Below, one piece after another: positions 1 to 8,023 of a stretch of 64,000 nucleotides of DNA. The position numbers and the translations under genes were made by a program. Numbering within the stretch: position 1 is the first letter of the stretch; the number at the start of each line of letters is the position of its first letter. The stretch spans positions 236,589-300,588 of the forward strand of contig NZ_JAIQYY010000007.1 of the NCBI RefSeq assembly GCF_020181035.1. The letters are read 5' to 3'. This stretch comes from Streptomyces sp. CoH27. GTDB taxonomy: Bacteria > Actinomycetota > Actinomycetes > Streptomycetales > Streptomycetaceae. Under the pieces are notes generated by a model, which was not told the DNA's origin, did no database searches, and worked only from the letters and a program-made list of their open reading frames with translations.

Positions 1-385
1 CACCGTGCCCCGCTACGGCCCCGAGAAGGTCTGCTGGGCGCTGTCCGACGCCTACCACGAGGTCGAGGGCGGCCACATCCGCATCTACAAGGCCGACGAA
101 CTGACGGCGAAGGTCCGCGAGGCCGGCCTCAAGCCGTACGGCAGCCACCACGCGCACGCGCTGCACTCGCCGTACTGGTGGCTGAAGTGCGCGTTCGGCG
201 TCGACAACGACAAGGCGCTGCCGGTGCGGGCGTACCACAAGCTGCTGGTCTGGGACATCATGAAGAAGCCGCTCGCCACGCGCGTCGCCGAGCAGGCCCT
301 CAACCCGGTCATCGGCAAGAGCTTCGTCCTCTACGCGACCAAGCCCCACCTGCCCCGTCTGTCCGCCGAGGTGGCCGCCCAGTGA
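1..385 (+). CDS. Class I SAM-dependent methyltransferase, C-terminal part (5' end outside window)
   Basis: An open frame enters from the left edge and stops at 383-385. The visible ~127 residues look like the C-terminal part of a class I SAM methyltransferase: strand-rich sequence, a long aromatic segment (HSPYWWLKCAFG) and an ending of the type SFVLYATKP, which matches the last beta strand of such folds. The SAM-binding glycine loop would lie upstream of the window, so the family call is by resemblance only. The stop codon overlaps the next start (GTGA), so the two genes are translationally coupled. The substrate cannot be told from this fragment. Confidence 0.6.
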   Translation, partial: TVPRYGPEKVCWALSDAYHEVEGGHIRIYKADELTAKVREAGLKPYGSHHAHALHSPYWWLKCAFGVDNDKALPVRAYHKLLVWDIMKKPLATRVAEQALNPVIGKSFVLYATKPHLPRLSAEVAAQ

Positions 386-1452
386 CGACGCCCCGGACAG
401 AACACCTCGTCCTGCCCGGGGTCCTCACCGCCGGGCAGGCCGCCGCGACCGTCCGCGGCATCCTCGCCGTACAGCGGGAGGACGGCGCGATCCCGTGGTT
501 CCGCGGGCACCACCTGGACCCCTGGGACCACACCGAGGCCGCGATGGCCCTGGACGCGGCCGGCGAGCACACGGCCGCCGAGCGGGCCTACGACTGGCTC
601 GCCCGGCACCAGAACGAGGACGGCTCCTGGTACGCCGCCTACGCCGACGGCGCCCACGACGACGTCACCGACCGCGCCCGCGAGTCGAACTTCGTCGCCT
701 ACATAGCCGTCGGCGTCTGGCACCACTACCTCGCCACCGGCGACGACACGTTCCTGGACCGCATGTGGCCCACCGTGTACGCGGCCGTGGAATGGGTGCT
801 CAGGCTCCAGCAGCCCGGCGGCCAGATCGGCTGGCGGCGCGACGCCGACGGCACGCCGACCGCGGACGCGCTGCTCACCGGCAGCTCCTCGATCCACCAC
901 GCGCTGCGCTGCGCCCTCGCGATCGCCGAACAGCGCGAAGAGCCGCAGCCGGACTGGGAGTTGGCGGTCGGCGCACTGCGCCACGCGATCCGCCGCCACC
1001 CGGAGCGGTTCCTCGACAAGGACCGCTACTCGATGGACTGGTACTACCCGGTCCTCGGCGGCGCGCTGACCGGCGAGGAGGCCATGGCCCGCATCGCCGA
1101 GTCCTGGGACCGCTTCGTGGTGCCCGGCGTCGGCGTACGCTGCGTGGTCCCCAACCCCTGGGTCACCGGCGGCGAGTCCAGCGAACTCGCCCTCGCCCTG
1201 TGGGCGGTGGGGGAGTCCGACCGCGCCCTGACGATCCTCCAGTCCATCCAGCACCTGCGCGACCCGGACAGCGGCCTGTACTGGACGGGGTACGTCTTCG
1301 AGGACGACGCGATCTGGCCGCGCGAGCTGACCACGTGGACGGCGGGCTCCCTGCTGCTCGCGGTGGCCGCTCTCGGGGGCCACGAGGCGACGTGCGCGGT
1401 CTTCGGCGGGGAGCGGCTGCCGGCGGGGCTGGACCCGGACTGCTGCGGCTGA
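382..1452 (+). CDS. Terpenoid-cyclase/prenyltransferase-fold protein (alpha/alpha toroid)
   Basis: A 356-residue protein starting at the GTG that overlaps the upstream stop. It shows repeated helical units with W/D/G-rich loops such as WLARHQNEDGSWY and RLQQPGGQIGW, the QW-like signature of the alpha/alpha-toroid seen in squalene-hopene cyclases and prenyltransferase beta subunits. No DXDD cyclase motif is obvious. Databases usually label this streptomycete family 'prenyltransferase', but the fold also occurs in glycosidase-like and polysaccharide-processing proteins. Coupling to a methyltransferase suggests a shared glycolipid or polyketide-like tailoring pathway (inference). No signal peptide is visible, so it is probably cytosolic. 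Confidence 0.6.
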   Translation: MTTPRTEHLVLPGVLTAGQAAATVRGILAVQREDGAIPWFRGHHLDPWDHTEAAMALDAAGEHTAAERAYDWLARHQNEDGSWYAAYADGAHDDVTDRARESNFVAYIAVGVWHHYLATGDDTFLDRMWPTVYAAVEWVLRLQQPGGQIGWRRDADGTPTADALLTGSSSIHHALRCALAIAEQREEPQPDWELAVGALRHAIRRHPERFLDKDRYSMDWYYPVLGGALTGEEAMARIAESWDRFVVPGVGVRCVVPNPWVTGGESSELALALWAVGESDRALTILQSIQHLRDPDSGLYWTGYVFEDDAIWPRELTTWTAGSLLLAVAALGGHEATCAVFGGERLPAGLDPDCCG

Positions 1453-1462
1453 CCCACGGCCT

Positions 1463-1768
1463 TCAGCGCCGGTACAGGCGGCCTGCGAGGGCGTGGCCCA
1501 CGATCAGGTACACGACCGCCGCCAGGCCGTAGTCGCAGACCACCCGTGCCCACTCCTGGTCGAAGGTGAAGATGCCCTGGGCCCAGCCCGCCAGCCACGT
1601 CGCCGCGTCGTGCACGAACCGGACCACACCGTTGGACCGGTTCGCATGCACCAGGAACAGCAGGATCCACAGGCCGATGATCGCCGCCATGACGTAGGCG
1701 ACGGTCGCGACGATCCTCCGGGCCGGATGTGCGCCGTAGGAGCGATAGCGAGGGGTGACAGGGGTCAT
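1463..1768 (-). CDS. Small two-TM membrane protein, unknown function
   Basis: A 101-residue protein on the minus strand. The chosen ATG (complement of 1766-1768) follows a purine-rich GCAGGT and removes a low-complexity N-terminal extension that would come from the upstream tandem repeat. Two hydrophobic segments are clear, around residues 20-42 (VATVAYVMAAIIGLWILLFL) and 76-95 (VCDYGLAAVVYLIVGHAL), joined by an extracytoplasmic-type loop. It is convergent with the preceding gene, with a gap of only 10 bp. I do not recognise a named family. Confidence 0.6.
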   Translation of the reverse strand: MTPVTPRYRSYGAHPARRIVATVAYVMAAIIGLWILLFLVHANRSNGVVRFVHDAATWLAGWAQGIFTFDQEWARVVCDYGLAAVVYLIVGHALAGRLYRR

Positions 1769-1800
1769 ACCTGCGGATTGCCGCAAAACGGGCTCCGAAA

Positions 1801-1884
1801 CCCGGACGGTGAAACCCGGACGGTGTGACCCGGATGGTGAGACCGGGACGGTGTGACCCGGACGGTGTGACCCGAACGGCGTCC
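1801..1884. repeat. 14-bp tandem repeat, about six copies
   Basis: Six consecutive 14-bp units with consensus CCCGGACGGTGTGA start at 1801, 1815, 1829, 1843, 1857 and 1871; the last is degenerate. The array fills the gap between two divergent genes (membrane protein start at 1768 and lipoprotein start at 1970), so it lies in or near both promoters. Confidence 0.85.
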
Positions 1885-1969
1885 CCCGAGTGGCGCAGTC
1901 GGCCGCCTCGGGTGACGCTGCCGGAGAAAGCAAACCGCTCGGGGAGACGCGACTCGTCCGGAGGACCTC

Positions 1970-2551
1970 GTGCCCGTACCGATACGGCGCCTCTGCGTGG
2001 CGCTCACGCTCTGCACCGCCCTGCTGGCCGGGGCCACGGCCTGCGGCACTGGCGAGACGGCTAGTACGAAGGACACCACGAAGGACACCGCGGCCCTCCA
2101 GGCCGTCCCCGCCGCCGACACCCCCAGCCCGACGACGTCGGCGGAGCGCCAGAAGTTCGCCAAGACCCGGTTCGTGGCCAACGCGGGCCTCGCGGCCGGC
2201 GCGACCTACCAGTGGATCGTGAAGCCCTGGAAGGCGGGCAAGTTCAAGAAGGGCGCCGACGGCCGCAAGTCGGCCCTGGTGAAGGCCGGTCTGGCCGGTG
2301 CCTTCACCTACAACCGCCTCAAGGCCGCCGAGAGGAACGCCCAGGGCGACCCGAAGCTCGCCAAGGCGCTCGCGCCGCTCTCCGCAGGCATCGACGCGCT
2401 GAAGAACCTGCCGGCGAAGCTCCGCAACGGTGACGCCGGCGCGGTCAACTCCTTCAACGACACGATCAACAAGGTCAAGGGCGCGGGCGCCAGCGCGGGC
2501 GCCCCGGTCAAGGACCAGGTGCCCTCGGCGTCCCAGCTCGCCAAAGGGTAG
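1970..2551 (+). CDS. Putative secreted lipoprotein
   Basis: A 193-residue protein. The GTG start follows a strong GGAGGA at 1960-1965. The N-terminus has arginines, a hydrophobic stretch (LCVALTLCTALLAGA) and a lipobox-like ATAC with Cys near residue 25, so it is probably exported and lipidated. The mature part is Ala/Lys-rich with predicted helices (FKKGADGRKSALVKAGLAG) and resembles the hydrophobic-helix region of other small actinobacterial lipoproteins, but no named domain is visible. It is convergent with the LLM oxidoreductase, with only 8 bp between the two stops. Confidence 0.65.
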   Translation: MPVPIRRLCVALTLCTALLAGATACGTGETASTKDTTKDTAALQAVPAADTPSPTTSAERQKFAKTRFVANAGLAAGATYQWIVKPWKAGKFKKGADGRKSALVKAGLAGAFTYNRLKAAERNAQGDPKLAKALAPLSAGIDALKNLPAKLRNGDAGAVNSFNDTINKVKGAGASAGAPVKDQVPSASQLAKG

Positions 2552-2559
2552 CTAGACCG

Positions 2560-3570
2560 CTAGGAGTTCAGCTCCGCCAGCACCCTGAGCGTGTGCGGGT
2601 CCGGTGAGACGGCCAGCAGGTCGGTCACCGGGCCCGCGCGCCATGCCGCCAGCCGCTCGGCGATCCGCGCACGCGGCCCGACCAGCGAGATCTCGTCGGC
2701 GAAGGCGTCCGGCACGGCCAGCACGGCCTCCTCCCGCCGCCCGGCGAGGAACAGCTCCTGGATCCGCCGCGCCTGCCCCTCGTACCCCATACGGGCCATC
2801 AGGTCGGCGTGGAAGTTGCGGGCCGCGTGCCCCATCCCGCCGATGTAGAAGCCGAGCATGGCCTTGACGGGCAGCAGCCCCTCGGCCACGTCGTCGCACA
2901 CCCGCACCTGGGCCAGCGGAGCCACCATGAATCCCTCGGGCAGCTTCCGCACGGCCTCCCCGTACACCTCGGGCCGGCTCGGCGCCCAGTACAGCGGCAG
3001 CCAGCCGTCGGCGATCCGCACCGTCTGCGCCACGTTCTTCGGCCCCTCGGCGCCGAGCAGCACGGGCAGATCGGGCCGCAGCGGATGCGTGATGGACTTC
3101 AGCGGCCGGCCGAGCCCGGTCGCGTCCGGCCCCCGGTAGGGCAGCGGATGGAACCGCCCGTCCACTTCCACCGGCCCCTGCCGTCGCAGCACCTGCCGTA
3201 CGACGTCCACGTACTCCCGGGTCGCGGTCAGCGGCGACTTCGGGAACGGGCGGCCGTACCAGCCCTCCACCACCTGCGGCCCGGACAGGCCGAGCCCGAG
3301 CAGCACGCGTCCGCCGGAGAGGTGATCCAGGGTGAGGGCGTGCATCGCGGTGGCGGCCGGGGTGCGGGCGGCCATCTGAGCAACACCCGTACCCAGCCTG
3401 ATCGTCGACGTCCGCGCCGCGATCCAGGTGAGCGGGGTGAAGGCGTCCGAACCCCAGGACTCCGCCGTCCACACCGAGTCGTAGCCGAGCCGCTCCGCCT
3501 CGACGGCGAGCGGTACGTGCCGGGCGTCCGGGCCGCGTCCCCAGTACCCCAGTGCGAGCCCGAGCCGCAT
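2560..3570 (-). CDS. LLM-class F420-dependent oxidoreductase
   Basis: A 336-residue luciferase-like (TIM-barrel) protein. It starts MRLGLALGYWG and carries typical family stretches: AERLGYDSVWTAE, RTSTIRLGTGVAQ, DHLSGGRVLLGLGLSGPQV and the late IADGWLPLYWAP. In actinomycetes this group usually uses reduced coenzyme F420 rather than FMN and acts on small organic substrates in the cytosol; the substrate here is unknown. AGGTGG precedes the ATG. A perfect dyad CTGACG-GAG-CGTCAG lies 15 bp upstream of the start and suggests TetR-type control. Confidence 0.85.
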   Translation of the reverse strand: MRLGLALGYWGRGPDARHVPLAVEAERLGYDSVWTAESWGSDAFTPLTWIAARTSTIRLGTGVAQMAARTPAATAMHALTLDHLSGGRVLLGLGLSGPQVVEGWYGRPFPKSPLTATREYVDVVRQVLRRQGPVEVDGRFHPLPYRGPDATGLGRPLKSITHPLRPDLPVLLGAEGPKNVAQTVRIADGWLPLYWAPSRPEVYGEAVRKLPEGFMVAPLAQVRVCDDVAEGLLPVKAMLGFYIGGMGHAARNFHADLMARMGYEGQARRIQELFLAGRREEAVLAVPDAFADEISLVGPRARIAERLAAWRAGPVTDLLAVSPDPHTLRVLAELNS

Positions 3571-3584
3571 ACGCCACCTGCTTC

Positions 3585-3599
3585 CTGACGGAGCGTCAG
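3585..3599. promoter_or_regulatory. Operator-like dyad upstream of the LLM oxidoreductase
   Basis: The perfect inverted repeat CTGACGGAGCGTCAG (6+3+6) lies 15-29 bp before the start of the minus-strand LLM gene. Its size and form fit a TetR-family operator. No TetR gene is adjacent, so the regulator is unknown. Confidence 0.5.
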
Positions 3600-3628
3600 A
3601 TCGCTGACCGGAAGCCGAGCGTACGACA

Positions 3629-3660
3629 ACGGCCCCCCGCCCGGAAGGGCGAGGGGCCGT
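3629..3660 (-). terminator. Hairpin terminator after the DUF5336-like gene
   Basis: A 14-bp stem (3629-3642 with 3647-3660, one mismatch) with a GGAA loop lies about 20 bp beyond the stop at 3679 of the minus-strand gene. It has the GC-rich form typical of streptomycete terminators, with no clear U-tract. Confidence 0.7.
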
Positions 3661-3678
3661 ACGTCGTGCTGCGCGAGG

Positions 3679-4539
3679 TCAGCCGCGCTGGATGCCGGAG
3701 GTGTCCTGGAGGACACCGCGGCGGCCGTCCTGGGTCTGCGCGATCAGCTGGGCACCGCGCTGCTCGACGGCCAAGTACCAGGTGCCCGGCGCCAGTTCGG
3801 CGATCGGGGTCGGCGAGCCGTCCTCCGCGAACAGCGGACGGGTCACCGGCACGGCGAACCAGAACGGCGAGAAGTCCGCAGTGGCCGGCTGAGCCGCCGC
3901 CGGAGCACCCTGCGCGGCCGGCTGCGGGGCCCCTGGTGCGGCCGGCTGCGGCTGCCCGAAGGGCTGACCCGGCTGCGGCTGGGCACCGTACGGCGCCGCC
4001 GCGGCCGGGGCGCCCGGGTAGCCGTAACCGCCGGGCGGCTGGGCGCCGTAGGGCTGCGGGGCAGCCGGCTTCGGCGTCGGGAGCAGACCGGCCTGGAGCA
4101 CCGGGACGAGCGGGGTGGCGATGGCCGCGCCGGCCATGACCAGCGTGGCGATCAGGGCGAGGATCAGGCCCATGCCCGCGTCCGGACCGTCGCTGGACGA
4201 AGAACCGATGTTGTTCGCGCCGCCGGCCGGGTCGATGACATTGCCGAGGGCACCGAGCGCGGCGACGACGGTGAACGCGGTGCCGGCCTGGACGAGTTCC
4301 AGCCCGGCCACCTTGCGGGGCTGCGGCAGGCCACGGCCGAGGACGACGAGCGCGGCACCGATGATCCCCGCGAACACGACGCCGAGCAGGACCGGTCCGC
4401 TCGCCCAGAGGTTGGGCATGTCGAGGCCGCTGGCGCCATCGACGTTGTACGAGTAGTTGTCGAGGAACGACGCGATGAACAGCACCACCGCTGCTCCGAT
4501 CACCACGCCGTCGCCTCTAGTGAGGGAGCGGATATTCAC
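3679..4539 (-). CDS. DUF5336-like four-TM membrane protein with Pro/Gln/Ala-rich linker
   Basis: A 286-residue protein. I start it at GTG (complement of 4537-4539), preceded by AAGGA, rather than at the longer in-frame start. Residues 1-145 hold about four membrane segments (for example VVIGAAVVLFIASF and LILALIATLVMAGAAIATPL), as in the DUF5336 / 34-kDa antigen-like family. A disordered linker rich in Pro, Gln, Gly and Ala follows (AQPPGGYGYPGAPAAAAPYG), then a compact C-terminal region with FWFAVPVTRPL. The C-terminal part may be a small cytosolic or extracellular domain. Function unknown. Confidence 0.65.
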   Translation of the reverse strand: MNIRSLTRGDGVVIGAAVVLFIASFLDNYSYNVDGASGLDMPNLWASGPVLLGVVFAGIIGAALVVLGRGLPQPRKVAGLELVQAGTAFTVVAALGALGNVIDPAGGANNIGSSSSDGPDAGMGLILALIATLVMAGAAIATPLVPVLQAGLLPTPKPAAPQPYGAQPPGGYGYPGAPAAAAPYGAQPQPGQPFGQPQPAAPGAPQPAAQGAPAAAQPATADFSPFWFAVPVTRPLFAEDGSPTPIAELAPGTWYLAVEQRGAQLIAQTQDGRRGVLQDTSGIQRG

Positions 4540-4625
4540 TTCAGAGGTCCTTCGTAGTCGTCTCTCGTCGTCGGTAGACACTACCGTCCGCAAGATCCAG
4601 CCGTACGGCCGTATCCGCCCGCCGG

Positions 4626-5576
4626 TCACGACCCGTGCAGGAAACTCACGATTCCGTCAGAGATTCCTTGCGCCGCCCGCTGCCGCCAGGTTCCGCTGGT
4701 CAGGAGTGCCGCGTCCTTGCTATCGCGCATGTTGCCGCACTCGATGAACACCTTGGGAACCGTTGACAGATTGAGACCACCGAGGTCCGTACGTGTGACG
4801 AGACCGGTACCTTTTCCGACGTAGTTGGACGGCGGCTCGCCGGTGTCGCGCACGAAGTTCCCGGCGATGCGCGTGCCCAGGTCGCGGGAGGGGCCGACGA
4901 TGTTCCGGGTGTCGGCGGCACCGGCGTGCACGGACCCCGGCAGGATGACGTGGAAGCCCCGGTCGCCCTCCGCGGAGCCGTCGGCGTGGATGGAGATCGC
5001 CGCGTCGGCGTGGGCGGCGTTCCCGAACCGGGCCCGCTCGTCCACGCACGGCCCCCAGGCCGGGCTGTCCCCGTCATGGGTCAGCTTCACCGTGGCGCCC
5101 TGCGCCTCCAGCAGCGTGCGCAGCCGGTGGGCGACGTCGAGGGTGAACCGGGCCTCGGTGTAACCGTCGTTGGTGGATGTTCCGGTGGTGTCGCATTCCT
5201 TGCGGTTCGTCCCGATATCGACCTGGCGGTTGATCTCGGTGGCGTGCTGGAAGTTGCCCGGATTGTGCCCGGGGTCGATGACCACGACCTTGCCCACGAG
5301 CGGCCCGGCTCCACCGGCGGCCGGGTCCTTGCCGTCGTCGCCGGGGGAACCGTCGGGGGAGGCCGAGCGGACCGACGCAGAGGCGGAGTGGGGGGAGGCC
5401 GACGCGGCGGAGGCCGTACGGCCGGACGCCCCGTTGCCGCCCCCGCCTCCCACCGCCTCGTACACCACCCAGCCGAGCAGCGCACCGGGCACCAGCGCGG
5501 TGAGCGCCACGGTCATGGGGCCGCGCCGGGGTCGGCGAGCCTGCGGGGGTTCGAATTCCGGGCCTGTGTACGACAC
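4626..5576 (-). CDS. N-acetylmuramoyl-L-alanine amidase (Amidase_3), membrane-anchored or exported
   Basis: A 316-residue protein that cleaves the bond between MurNAc and L-Ala in peptidoglycan. The GTG at 5574-5576 is preceded by AGGGTGG. A basic N-terminus leads to one hydrophobic segment (VALTALVPGALLGWVVYEAV), then a Ser/Ala/Gly-rich linker, then the Amidase_3 fold from VVVIDPGHNPGN. Zinc ligands and catalytic residues are visible as DPGH, the Glu of the TEARF segment (DGYTEARFTLDVA), SIHADG, and the terminal EC of VFIECGNMRD. Genes of this kind act in wall turnover or spore formation. It faces a short intergenic region before the plus-strand small genes. Confidence 0.85.
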   Translation of the reverse strand: MSYTGPEFEPPQARRPRRGPMTVALTALVPGALLGWVVYEAVGGGGGNGASGRTASAASASPHSASASVRSASPDGSPGDDGKDPAAGGAGPLVGKVVVIDPGHNPGNFQHATEINRQVDIGTNRKECDTTGTSTNDGYTEARFTLDVAHRLRTLLEAQGATVKLTHDGDSPAWGPCVDERARFGNAAHADAAISIHADGSAEGDRGFHVILPGSVHAGAADTRNIVGPSRDLGTRIAGNFVRDTGEPPSNYVGKGTGLVTRTDLGGLNLSTVPKVFIECGNMRDSKDAALLTSGTWRQRAAQGISDGIVSFLHGS

Positions 5577-5771
5577 GTCTGCCACCCTAACGGCCGTCCG
5601 GGGTGTCCCTACGGTCCAGGACGGCCCTATGGGTGACGCCGTCGAACCGTTCCCGACACCCCTCCGTCCGCATGATCTGTGAGAGAGCCGGTAAAACCGC
5701 TCCTGCACTACAACGACGCACAACACACAGGAGTCTCACATCCGACCGCACCCACCCTCAAAGGACAACTC

Positions 5772-5939
5772 ATGCACGTCGTGAAGACCGTCCTGCTGGT
5801 CCTGATCGCGCTGCTGCTGACCGTGCTCGCCCTCGGTGGCCTGATATCCGCGTTCAAGGGCGGCGGCCTGTTCGACCTCGTCATAGCCGCGTTCCTCGGC
5901 TGGGGAGCGGTCGTCTGCTGGAGATCCCTCAAGAGCTGA
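5772..5939 (+). CDS. Small two-TM membrane protein, 55 aa
   Basis: A 55-residue protein from ATG at 5772, preceded by AAAGGA. Almost the whole length is membrane: a first segment VKTVLLVLIALLLTVLALGG and a second LFDLVIAAFLGWGAVVCW, separated by a short basic loop (FKGGG). Function unknown. It starts a run of small genes that reads rightwards. Confidence 0.6.
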   Translation: MHVVKTVLLVLIALLLTVLALGGLISAFKGGGLFDLVIAAFLGWGAVVCWRSLKS

Positions 5940-5972
5940 CCGCCGCACCCAACCCGTCCCGGAGGAGGACCG

Positions 5973-6371
5973 TTGCGCACCTTCCGCCCCGTCGTCGCCT
6001 GCATCCTCGGGCCGACCGCGTACCTGTTCTTCATACTCGCTGTCGACCCGATCGATCCGAATGGCGGCGACGCCTGGGATGGCACCGGCTGCGGGTGGAC
6101 AGCCGCCGTGCTCGCGTTCGCCACGTATGCGATCGCGCCGAAGCCACCGAAGCCTTTACACTCCCGCACCACCACGCCCCCGCCGGCACTGCTGGCGGGG
6201 CGCCCTGACACCGGAGATCCCCTTGAACCGGCGCGCCAACACCGTCGTCTCCGCAGCAGCCGCCGCCGTCATAACCGCCGGAGCCTTGTTCGCCGGCCAG
6301 GCGATCCTCGGCAGCACCTCCGGCAGCAGCGCGCCCAGCGGCAGCAGATCCGCCCCGTACGCGGCCGCTGA
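5973..6371 (+). CDS. Hypothetical small membrane protein; 3' half doubtful
   Basis: A TTG start at 5973 follows a very strong GGAGGAGG at 5961-5968. The first ~65 residues look real, with two hydrophobic segments (VVACILGPTAYLFFILAV and WTAAVLAFATYAIA). Beyond about residue 66 the sequence becomes Arg/Pro/His-rich and runs 149 bp into the next gene in another frame, which looks like out-of-frame reading. A GC-rich hairpin (6175-6202) lies where a shorter gene would end. The gene may carry a frameshift near 6150, or the long overlap may be genuine. Confidence 0.4.
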   Translation: MRTFRPVVACILGPTAYLFFILAVDPIDPNGGDAWDGTGCGWTAAVLAFATYAIAPKPPKPLHSRTTTPPPALLAGRPDTGDPLEPARQHRRLRSSRRRHNRRSLVRRPGDPRQHLRQQRAQRQQIRPVRGR

Positions 6372-6615
6372 CGAGAAGGACGACATCGGCACGTACTGCC
6401 TCGACCTGGTCAAGTTCCAGAACGAAGCCGCCGCGGGCACCCTCACCGACGATGATGCCAAGACATACCAGCAGGACATGCAAGGTGCCGTTGACCGTCT
6501 CAAGGCCCACGGCAAAGTGAAAGCGCTACCCGTCGAATACCTGACGGACAACGGTGCTACTGGCTTGGCAGCCTGGGACACCGCCCAGCAGTGGTGCCAA
6601 AAGCAGAATTACTGA
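6223..6615 (+). CDS. Small secreted protein with two cysteines, unknown function
   Basis: A 130-residue protein from TTG at 6223, with GGAGA at 6213-6217. Residues 1-27 form a signal peptide: basic NRRAN, then a hydrophobic core AAAAVITAGALFAGQAI. The mature chain is Ser-rich, then helical and acidic (KFQNEAAAGTLTDDDAKTYQ), with single Cys residues in GTYCLDL and QQWCQKQ that could form a disulfide outside the cell. No family recognised. Confidence 0.55.
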   Translation: MNRRANTVVSAAAAAVITAGALFAGQAILGSTSGSSAPSGSRSAPYAAADEKDDIGTYCLDLVKFQNEAAAGTLTDDDAKTYQQDMQGAVDRLKAHGKVKALPVEYLTDNGATGLAAWDTAQQWCQKQNY

Positions 6616-6768
6616 CCACACCTGGCAGGACAGACATCCTGTGATCGACTGTGCAGCTGGCTCCGGCTGCGCGTCGGTCGGCGAGCCCACAACGCCTGGC
6701 GGCGAACCTACGACAGCGGCACTCGTTGAACGGGCGGGTGGCGATGGCCGCCGAGAGGAGAATCCACG

Positions 6769-7083
6769 ATGGGACGGCAGAAGCCGAGCAAGCCGCGCCG
6801 AGAGCGCCCTGAGAAGCTCGTGACGAACGAGCCGGAGCAACCCCTGCCGGGCTGGCCTGACAGTCACGCATCCGCCGAGCTGACCGAGGACGACGTCGAC
6901 GAGTGCGTGAGGGTTGTCGTCCACGGCGTTGAGCACCGTTTGCACGCCACCACCGCGCGGGCCCTCAGCGACTCCCTGCTGAAGACCCTGGACGCGTACA
7001 ACGAGCGCGTGGGGGGCGCTTGCGCGGATCCCGCTATGCGCGCGCTCCTGCCGCAGGTACCGCCGGAGGCGCTGATCGTCTGA
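6769..7083 (+). CDS. Hypothetical protein, 104 aa
   Basis: Starts at ATG 6769 after AGGAG. The N-terminal third is basic and Pro/Glu-rich (KPSKPRRERPEKL), followed by a compact acidic-helical part (TEDDVDECVRVVVHGVEHRL and SDSLLKTLDAYNERVGG). No signal peptide or membrane segment. It lies just before the DUF6879/HTH pair but is separated by about 200 bp. I do not recognise the family. Confidence 0.5.
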   Translation: MGRQKPSKPRRERPEKLVTNEPEQPLPGWPDSHASAELTEDDVDECVRVVVHGVEHRLHATTARALSDSLLKTLDAYNERVGGACADPAMRALLPQVPPEALIV

Positions 7084-7175
7084 CCCCGCCTGCGGTCAGA
7101 GCCGCCCTGTATCGCCCAGGCCCTCTGCACTGTCATCACGGCCGAGCAGGGGGCTTCGTGGTGCCCACTCAAGGA

Positions 7176-7188
7176 TTGCGCGCAACTG
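7176..7188. promoter_or_regulatory. TTGCGCGCAACTG motif upstream of the DUF6879 fusion gene
   Basis: Contains the perfect palindrome TTGCGCGCAA and the 11-mer GCGCGCAACTG. The same 11-mer recurs at 8925-8935 upstream of the gene that follows the HTH regulator. It may be a binding site of that regulator. Confidence 0.45.
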
Positions 7189-7285
7189 TGCCCGCCATGC
7201 CTCGGCGAGCAATCCAGCGCAATCAGCGGGCATCTGCACGCCATCCCGCGCATTCTGAGACCAACCGTAGGGATGCGGAGGCGAC

Positions 7286-8023
7286 ATGACGCTCAGGTTC
7301 ATCGGCACCACCAGCGACGAGGGCGACTGCCCCACCCTGTACGAGATCGAGGGCACCGACGAGATCCTCGTCCAGGGCGACCGCGAGACCGCCCCCGAGC
7401 ATCTCGTACAGCTTCGGGACGTGAAGCCGTCCGAGACCTTCGTACGCGTCCCGCGTAGTCTGCTCACCCGCTACGCGCCCCGGACTGAGGCGCCCGAGTT
7501 GCGCCCGTTCTCTTCGATCGCCCACCTGTTCCGCGAGTTCCGGCACACCGCCTGGCGGCTGGAGACCCGCCCCGGATACGCTTCCGACCGGCGCAGCCCG
7601 AAGTGGGCCCGCTGGCAGGCCGGCGAGGACATCGCCACCGAGGCGAGCGGGTGGCTGGAGAACGTCACCGCGCAGACGGCCGCCAGGAAGCGGTTCGCCC
7701 GGGTGCGCCTGGTGGACGACCCGCCCACCGAGGGGCAGCGGTTCCTCCTCGCGAGCGCGCCGGGCAACGTCGCTGCCGGCGAGGACATCCGCAACCTGCC
7801 CCGCGCGCAGGCCGAACAGCTGCGCCTGCCGGACTTCGACTTCTGGCTGTTCGACTCCAAGATCCTCGCCCGGTTCGCGTTCGACGAGGACGACACCACC
7901 CTCGGCGTGTACGTCACCGAGGACCCCGCCGAGGTGCTCGCCGCCTGCCAGGCCCGAGACGCTGCCTGGCATCACGCTGTGCCTACGCAGGAGTTCGCGC
8001 GCGGGGTAGCTTCGACTGTGTGA
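7286..8023 (+). CDS. Fusion of a small WhiJ-locus-type protein with a DUF6879-like domain
   Basis: A 245-residue protein from ATG 7286 (GGAGG upstream). Residues 1-68 (MTLRFIGTTSDEGDCPT to about TRYAP) match a small protein that in many Streptomyces is encoded separately next to HTH/DUF6879 pairs. Residues ~72-245 (FSSIAHLFREFRHTAWRLET to the FDFWLFDSKILARF segment) match the DUF6879 layout. Its last codons overlap the next start by 4 bp (GTGTGA), so it is coupled to the HTH regulator. In related loci the partner small protein is thought to modulate the HTH protein; this is family knowledge, not seen here. The fusion is unusual. Confidence 0.7.
   Translation: MTLRFIGTTSDEGDCPTLYEIEGTDEILVQGDRETAPEHLVQLRDVKPSETFVRVPRSLLTRYAPRTEAPELRPFSSIAHLFREFRHTAWRLETRPGYASDRRSPKWARWQAGEDIATEASGWLENVTAQTAARKRFARVRLVDDPPTEGQRFLLASAPGNVAAGEDIRNLPRAQAEQLRLPDFDFWLFDSKILARFAFDEDDTTLGVYVTEDPAEVLAACQARDAAWHHAVPTQEFARGVASTV

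Noticed and set aside
331..1383. 350-aa frame on the minus strand opposite the cyclase-fold gene
   Set aside because: Composition is Val/Gly/Arg-rich noise; it is the reverse shadow of a real plus-strand gene.
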